This document shows positions 60,401 to 64,000 of a stretch of DNA of 64,000 bases, one piece after another. Origin of the DNA: an uncultured Bacteroides sp. (lineage in GTDB: Bacteria > Bacteroidota > Bacteroidia > Bacteroidales > Bacteroidaceae). A program made the translations under genes and the position numbers. The stretch covers positions 8,208-72,207 of the forward strand of contig CABMPP010000020.1 in assembly GCA_902388495.1 (NCBI GenBank), written 5' to 3'. The stretch's first letter is position 1. The number at the start of each line of letters is the position of its first letter. Under the pieces are notes generated by a model, which searched no databases, was not told where the DNA came from, and was given only the letters and a program-made list of their open reading frames with translations.

Positions 60401-60982
60401 ATGAATAAGAAAAAGATAGAACTACAAGTACTTAACATCTCCAACAGCCAGGCGCAGGCAGGTGCCTATGCCCTGGTATTAGGCGAAGTGGACGGTAAAC
60501 GCCAGCTCCCGGTCATTATCGGTGCATCCGAAGCACAAGCCATGGTCATCGAACTGAAAGGCATTATTCCGCCGCGTCCGCTGACGCACAATCTATTTGC
60601 TTCTGTCCTCGAAGTTTTGGGAGTAAAGCTGATGCGGGTCCTCATTTATAAGGTGGATAATGGTGTGTTCTATTCCTATCTTTATATGAAAGCCGAAGAG
60701 ACCATTCTTCGTATTGACGCACGCACCAGCGACGCGGTAGCCTTGGCCCTGCGCATGAATGCCCCTATCTTCATCTACGAAGATATCCTGAACACAGAGT
60801 GCCTGAAAACAGGAGAAACGACCGTAGACCCGATGGAAGGCGGCAGCCCCGACAAAGACGACCTCCTGCAGGAAGATACGCTGGACATGCTGAAAGCCGC
60901 CCTGCAAAAAGCCGTAGAAGAGGAAGATTACGAGCACGCTGCACTCCTAAGAGACCAGATTAATCAACGCAAAAACTTATAG
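60401..60982 (+). CDS. Bifunctional nuclease (DUF151) domain protein with UVR motif
   Basis: 193 residues. The BFN/DUF151 domain is at about 5-135 (GKRQLPVIIGASEAQAMVIELKGIIPPRPLTHNLFASVLEVLG, IDARTSDAVALALRMNAPIFIYEDIL). A C-terminal UvrB/UvrC motif is at about 160-190 (LKAALQKAVEEEDYEHAALLRDQINQR). BFN proteins have RNase and DNase activity in plants, and a thermophile structure is known; the bacterial role is unclear. It lies 12 bases after the transporter and 7 before rsmE. Confidence 0.9.
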   Translation: MNKKKIELQVLNISNSQAQAGAYALVLGEVDGKRQLPVIIGASEAQAMVIELKGIIPPRPLTHNLFASVLEVLGVKLMRVLIYKVDNGVFYSYLYMKAEETILRIDARTSDAVALALRMNAPIFIYEDILNTECLKTGETTVDPMEGGSPDKDDLLQEDTLDMLKAALQKAVEEEDYEHAALLRDQINQRKNL

Positions 60983-60989
60983 AAAATTT

Positions 60990-61688
60990 ATGCACGTATT
61001 TTATACCCCCGACATACAAACCCGCAACGAACTGCCCGAAGAGGAAGCCGCACATGCCGTACGTGTCCTGCGCCTGCAAGCGGGCGATGAAGTGACGCTG
61101 ACCGATGGGCAAGGTAACTTCTACCGTGCTGAAATCAGCACAGCCACCAATAAACGCTGCCTCGTCAACATTCTGGAAACTCTGCCGCAGGAGCCTTTGT
61201 GGAGCGGGCATCTGCACATTGCCATGGCTCCCACCAAGAACATGGACCGTACGGAATGGTTTGCCGAAAAAGCCACCGAAATAGGTTTCGACGAGCTGAC
61301 CTTCCTGAACTGCCGCTTCTCGGAACGGAGAGTCATCAAGACAGAACGCATCACCAAGATACTCGTCTCCGCCATCAAGCAGTCTCTCAAGGCCCGACTG
61401 CCCCGACTGAATGAAATGACGGATTTCAACAAGTTCATCACGCAGCCCTTCGCGGGACAGAAGTTCATTGCGCACTGCTACGAAGGCGAGAAACCGCTAT
61501 TAAGGGAGGTAGTCCGCAAGGGAGAAGACGCCTTGGTGCTGATAGGTCCCGAAGGCGATTTCAGCGAAGAAGAAGTGAAGAAGGCAATAGAAAACGGCTT
61601 TACGCCCATCAGCCTGGGCAAGGCACGCCTGCGTACCGAAACTGCCGCACTCGTTGCCTGCCACATTCTGAATCTGCAAAATCAATGA
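60990..61688 (+). CDS. rsmE: 16S rRNA (uracil-1498-N3)-methyltransferase
   Basis: 232 residues. N-terminal PUA-like domain (HAVRVLRLQAGDEVTLTDGQGNFYRAEI), then a SPOUT trefoil-knot domain with DRTEWFAEKATEIGFDELTFLNCRFSERR, LVLIGPEGDFSEEEVKKAIENGF and ISLGKARLRTETAALVACHIL, the SAM-binding knot. Modifies U1498 of 16S rRNA. Seven bases after the preceding gene. Confidence 0.96.
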   Translation: MHVFYTPDIQTRNELPEEEAAHAVRVLRLQAGDEVTLTDGQGNFYRAEISTATNKRCLVNILETLPQEPLWSGHLHIAMAPTKNMDRTEWFAEKATEIGFDELTFLNCRFSERRVIKTERITKILVSAIKQSLKARLPRLNEMTDFNKFITQPFAGQKFIAHCYEGEKPLLREVVRKGEDALVLIGPEGDFSEEEVKKAIENGFTPISLGKARLRTETAALVACHILNLQNQ

Positions 61689-61711
61689 TATTCACTAAAA
61701 ACAAAAACTAT

Positions 61712-63256
61712 ATGAAAAAGAATCTATTCCTCCATCTGGCAGTGCTGATTGTATTTGTAAGCGCATGCTCCTCCAAGAAGACGGAATATACCAACGTTAT
61801 TCCTGCCGACGCTTCGCAAGTTGTTGAACTTAATATGAAATCATTGTCAGACAAAGCCGGCATGAAGGACAAAGAGACCAAAGAAGCTCTGCAAAAGCTG
61901 ACGGATGCCATGAAGAGCGGCATGAACGCAGCCACTTTCCAACAGTTGGAAGCGGTGCTGAAAGATCCTGCCAAGTCGGGTGTGGATGTGGATGCCCCGA
62001 TATATATCTTCAACGCTCCGGCATTTCCTTATACCAGCCTGGTGGCCAAAGTGACGAACGAAGATGACCTGCTGAAGTTGCTGGAAGTGATGGAGAAAGA
62101 GCAAGTGACTGCCCACGTTGCCGAAGCAGACGGCTACAGCTTTGTAAAGCTCAGCAACCAGGCTTTACTTGCCTTCACCCCGACAACGCTGATGGTAGTC
62201 AGCTACAAAGGCAACACGCAGTTGGAAAAAGCCAAAGAAGGTATCACCGCTTTGCTGAAGCAGACCGGCGAGAATAGCATCAACAGCAACGCAGCTTTCA
62301 AGAAGATGCAGAAGCAGGGCGGCGACGTCAACATGCTCATTTCCCCCTCCAGCCTGCTGGGCGCTTATGCCAACCAACTGAACTACGGCCTCTCTAAAGA
62401 AATCGACTTGAAAGACTTGGTGATGCTGGGAAGCCTCTCCTTCGAAAAAGGCAAAATTGAAATGAAGGTAGAGAACTACACCGAAAATGCCGAACTGAAA
62501 GCCATGCTCGAAAAGCAGGTAAAGAGCACGCGCCCCATCGAAAACACATTCCTGAAGTACTTCCCCAAGTCCACACTGGCACTGTTCAGCGTAGGCGTGA
62601 ATGGAGAAGAATTCTACAACGCATTGCAGGAAAACGAACAGTTCCGCAACAATTTTTCCATCACCAAGGCTGCCGAAGTAAAAGATTTGTTCAGTACTTT
62701 CCAGAACGATATCACCTTCGGACTTATCAACGTGACGATGAACAACAATCCTTCGTTCCTGGCATACGCCAGCGTGAAGAACAGCACCCCCCTGAAAGCG
62801 CTCTATGAGAAAAAAGGAGAACTGGGACTGAAACGCGGAGAAGACATCGTGAAGCTGAACGAAGACGAATACGTCTACAAATCACGCAACATCAACATCT
62901 TCTTCGGAATACGAGACAAGCAAATGTATGCTACCAACGATGAACTGCTGTACAAAAACATCTGCAAGGCAGTGGATCCATCGGCCAAAGACACGAACTA
63001 TGCTTCCGGACTGAAAGGAAAGCGCGCGGCATTCGTCATCAATGCCGAAGCAGTGCTCGACCTGCCCGTCATCAAGATGCTGGTAGGATTTGGCGGACGC
63101 GAGTATGCTACGTATTTCTCACTTCTGGGCAACATCTCTTACCTCGAAGCATCGGGCGACAGCGAAAAATCCATCATCACCCTGCAACTGAAAGACAAGA
63201 ATGTAAATGCACTGAAACAGATTGTAGACTTCGTCAAGCAGTTTGCAGGCATGTAA
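61712..63256 (+). CDS. DUF4836 family lipoprotein
   Basis: 514 residues from MKKNLFLHLAVLIVF, lipobox FVSAC. The opening TNVIPADASQVVELNMKSLSDKAGM is typical of DUF4836 proteins of Bacteroidales, which are surface or periplasmic lipoproteins of unknown function with two related halves. An ATG at 61685 overlaps the rsmE stop (ATGA) and would add nine residues before the leader; the ATG at 61712 is preferred. Same operon as rsmE and the ABC ATPase gene. Confidence 0.88.
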   Translation: MKKNLFLHLAVLIVFVSACSSKKTEYTNVIPADASQVVELNMKSLSDKAGMKDKETKEALQKLTDAMKSGMNAATFQQLEAVLKDPAKSGVDVDAPIYIFNAPAFPYTSLVAKVTNEDDLLKLLEVMEKEQVTAHVAEADGYSFVKLSNQALLAFTPTTLMVVSYKGNTQLEKAKEGITALLKQTGENSINSNAAFKKMQKQGGDVNMLISPSSLLGAYANQLNYGLSKEIDLKDLVMLGSLSFEKGKIEMKVENYTENAELKAMLEKQVKSTRPIENTFLKYFPKSTLALFSVGVNGEEFYNALQENEQFRNNFSITKAAEVKDLFSTFQNDITFGLINVTMNNNPSFLAYASVKNSTPLKALYEKKGELGLKRGEDIVKLNEDEYVYKSRNINIFFGIRDKQMYATNDELLYKNICKAVDPSAKDTNYASGLKGKRAAFVINAEAVLDLPVIKMLVGFGGREYATYFSLLGNISYLEASGDSEKSIITLQLKDKNVNALKQIVDFVKQFAGM

Positions 63257-63270
63257 ATCCAAGAAAGATA

Positions 63271-63915
63271 ATGAACAGCATTCACCTACGGCAAACACTA
63301 CCCCAAGTGTTTGCCGATCGTGATGCCATCACCTCCGACGTGTGGCATCAAGACATTACATTCTCTAAAGGGAAGCGTTACCTCATAGAAGCTGCCTCGG
63401 GCACAGGCAAGTCCTCGCTCGGCAGCTACGTCTACGGTTACCGCCGCGACTATCAGGGTATCATCAATTTCGACGAGCGGAACATCCGTTCGCTCTCCGT
63501 CGACGAATGGGTGGAGGTACGCAAGCACTCCCTCAGCATCCTCTTCCAGGAGCTGCGCCTCTTTCCCGAACTGACTGCCCTCGAAAACATTCAGCTCAAG
63601 AACCGCCTCACTAACTATAAGAAGAAGAAAGATGTCCTTGCCCTTTTTGCTGTCCTCGGCATTGCCAACAAAGCAGATCAGAAAGCAGGGAAGCTGTCCT
63701 TCGGCCAGCAACAGCGCGTTGCCTTCATCCGCAGCCTCTGCCAGCCGTTCGACTTCATCTTCCTGGACGAACCCGTCAGCCATCTGGACGATGACAATGG
63801 CGACATCATGAGCCGGATATTGACAGAGGAAGCCGAACGTCAAGGCGCAGGTGTAATTGTGACGTCCATAGGGAAGCATTTGCGATTGGAATATGACAGT
63901 GTATATAAACTATAA
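63271..63915 (+). CDS. ABC transporter ATP-binding protein
   Basis: 214 residues. Walker A is EAASGTGKSSL, the Q-loop is in ILFQELRLFPELTALENI, the signature is LSFGQQQRVAFIRSL, Walker B is FDFIFLDEPVSHLDDD, and the H-loop position is replaced by TSIGKHL. The Walker A motif has ASGTGKS, slightly off the GxxGxGKS form (A for the first G). It resembles LolD/FtsE-type ATPases. No permease is visible before the window ends, so its partner is unknown. It lies 14 bases after the DUF4836 gene. Confidence 0.9.
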   Translation: MNSIHLRQTLPQVFADRDAITSDVWHQDITFSKGKRYLIEAASGTGKSSLGSYVYGYRRDYQGIINFDERNIRSLSVDEWVEVRKHSLSILFQELRLFPELTALENIQLKNRLTNYKKKKDVLALFAVLGIANKADQKAGKLSFGQQQRVAFIRSLCQPFDFIFLDEPVSHLDDDNGDIMSRILTEEAERQGAGVIVTSIGKHLRLEYDSVYKL

Positions 63916-63952
63916 ATGATAATTTAGCGGCGTGTGATAACAAGTGTATCTC

Positions 63953-64000
63953 AAACTCCTCCGCCTGAAAGGGGAGGTGCCCGTAGGGCGGAGGGGTCTT
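63953..64000. repeat. GC-rich palindromic repeat at the window edge (REP-like)
   Basis: CTCCTCCGCC and GGGCGGAGGGG can pair around an inner GGGGAGGTGCCC segment. It is clearly GC-rich against an AT-rich surrounding. Its look is that of dispersed palindromic repeats seen in intergenic DNA of many Bacteroidota. The element may continue beyond the window. Confidence 0.55.

Noticed and set aside
1..64000. tRNA or rRNA genes
   Set aside because: No cloverleaf with T-loop GTTCGAnnC in the right context and no rRNA-like sequence was seen in any gap.

Overview
The window looks like a chromosomal segment of a gut Bacteroides (phylum Bacteroidota). The grounds are two SusC/SusD pairs, an STN-type SusC next to a FecR-like anti-sigma gene and an ECF sigma factor of the Bacteroides expansion type, type III glutamine synthetase, DUF3823, DUF4836, DUF5686 and DUF6377 proteins, and repeated Bacteroides-type promoter boxes (TTTG about 19-20 bases upstream of TAnnTTTG). 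The species was not determined. No tRNA, rRNA, CRISPR array, insertion sequence or prophage was seen.

Region 1 (467-23924) is a large polysaccharide utilisation locus (PUL). On the minus strand a FecR-type anti-sigma gene, an STN-domain SusC, a SusD, a DUF3823 lipoprotein and two tandem ~1000-residue secreted proteins follow one another. The ECF sigma gene is divergent from the anti-sigma gene. On the plus strand, 330 bases beyond the sigma gene, is an operon of a small secreted protein, a ThuA-like protein and a GH9 enzyme. Facing it on the minus strand are a third ~1000-residue paralogue and a clan GH-A lipoprotein. The three paralogues share two Pectate_lyase_3-type beta-helix domains, arranged and with motifs as in GH55 exo-beta-1,3-glucanases, fused to a C-terminal SMP-30/gluconolactonase-like propeller. 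The natural reading is uptake and breakdown of an unidentified beta-glucan-like polymer, with the SusC signalling to FecR and sigma.

Region 2 (24000-34040) is mostly core: valS, a Cys-cluster membrane protein, a DUF3810 putative metalloprotease, mazG, an ECF sigma/anti-sigma/Spy-like triad, rnz and rpsA. Region 3 (34271-41501) is a compact second SusC/SusD unit followed by a DUF6377 membrane regulator and a secreted esterase. Region 4 (41505-54917) has type II pantothenate kinase, a DUF5686 outer membrane protein (apparently starting at TTG), glnN, a Crp/Fnr regulator, a GH20 hexosaminidase, and the ftsK-lolA-trxB operon. Region 5 (55147-64000) has an Rpn/PD-(D/E)XK protein with a tandem-repeat tail, a DUF5063 protein with a Cys/His-rich tail, a DEDD exonuclease, an RlmI-type methyltransferase, a candidate small RNA, and an operon of a NupG-like transporter, bifunctional nuclease, rsmE, DUF4836 lipoprotein and an ABC ATPase.

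A second layer is intergenic. Five gaps (14750-14843, 29536-29615, 42433-42513, 47325-47413, 57522-57588) each hold a cluster of short hairpin units repeated in direct and inverted order. Each cluster uses its own unrelated unit sequence, so they share architecture rather than sequence. Ordinary terminators, operator-like palindromes and promoter boxes are listed separately.
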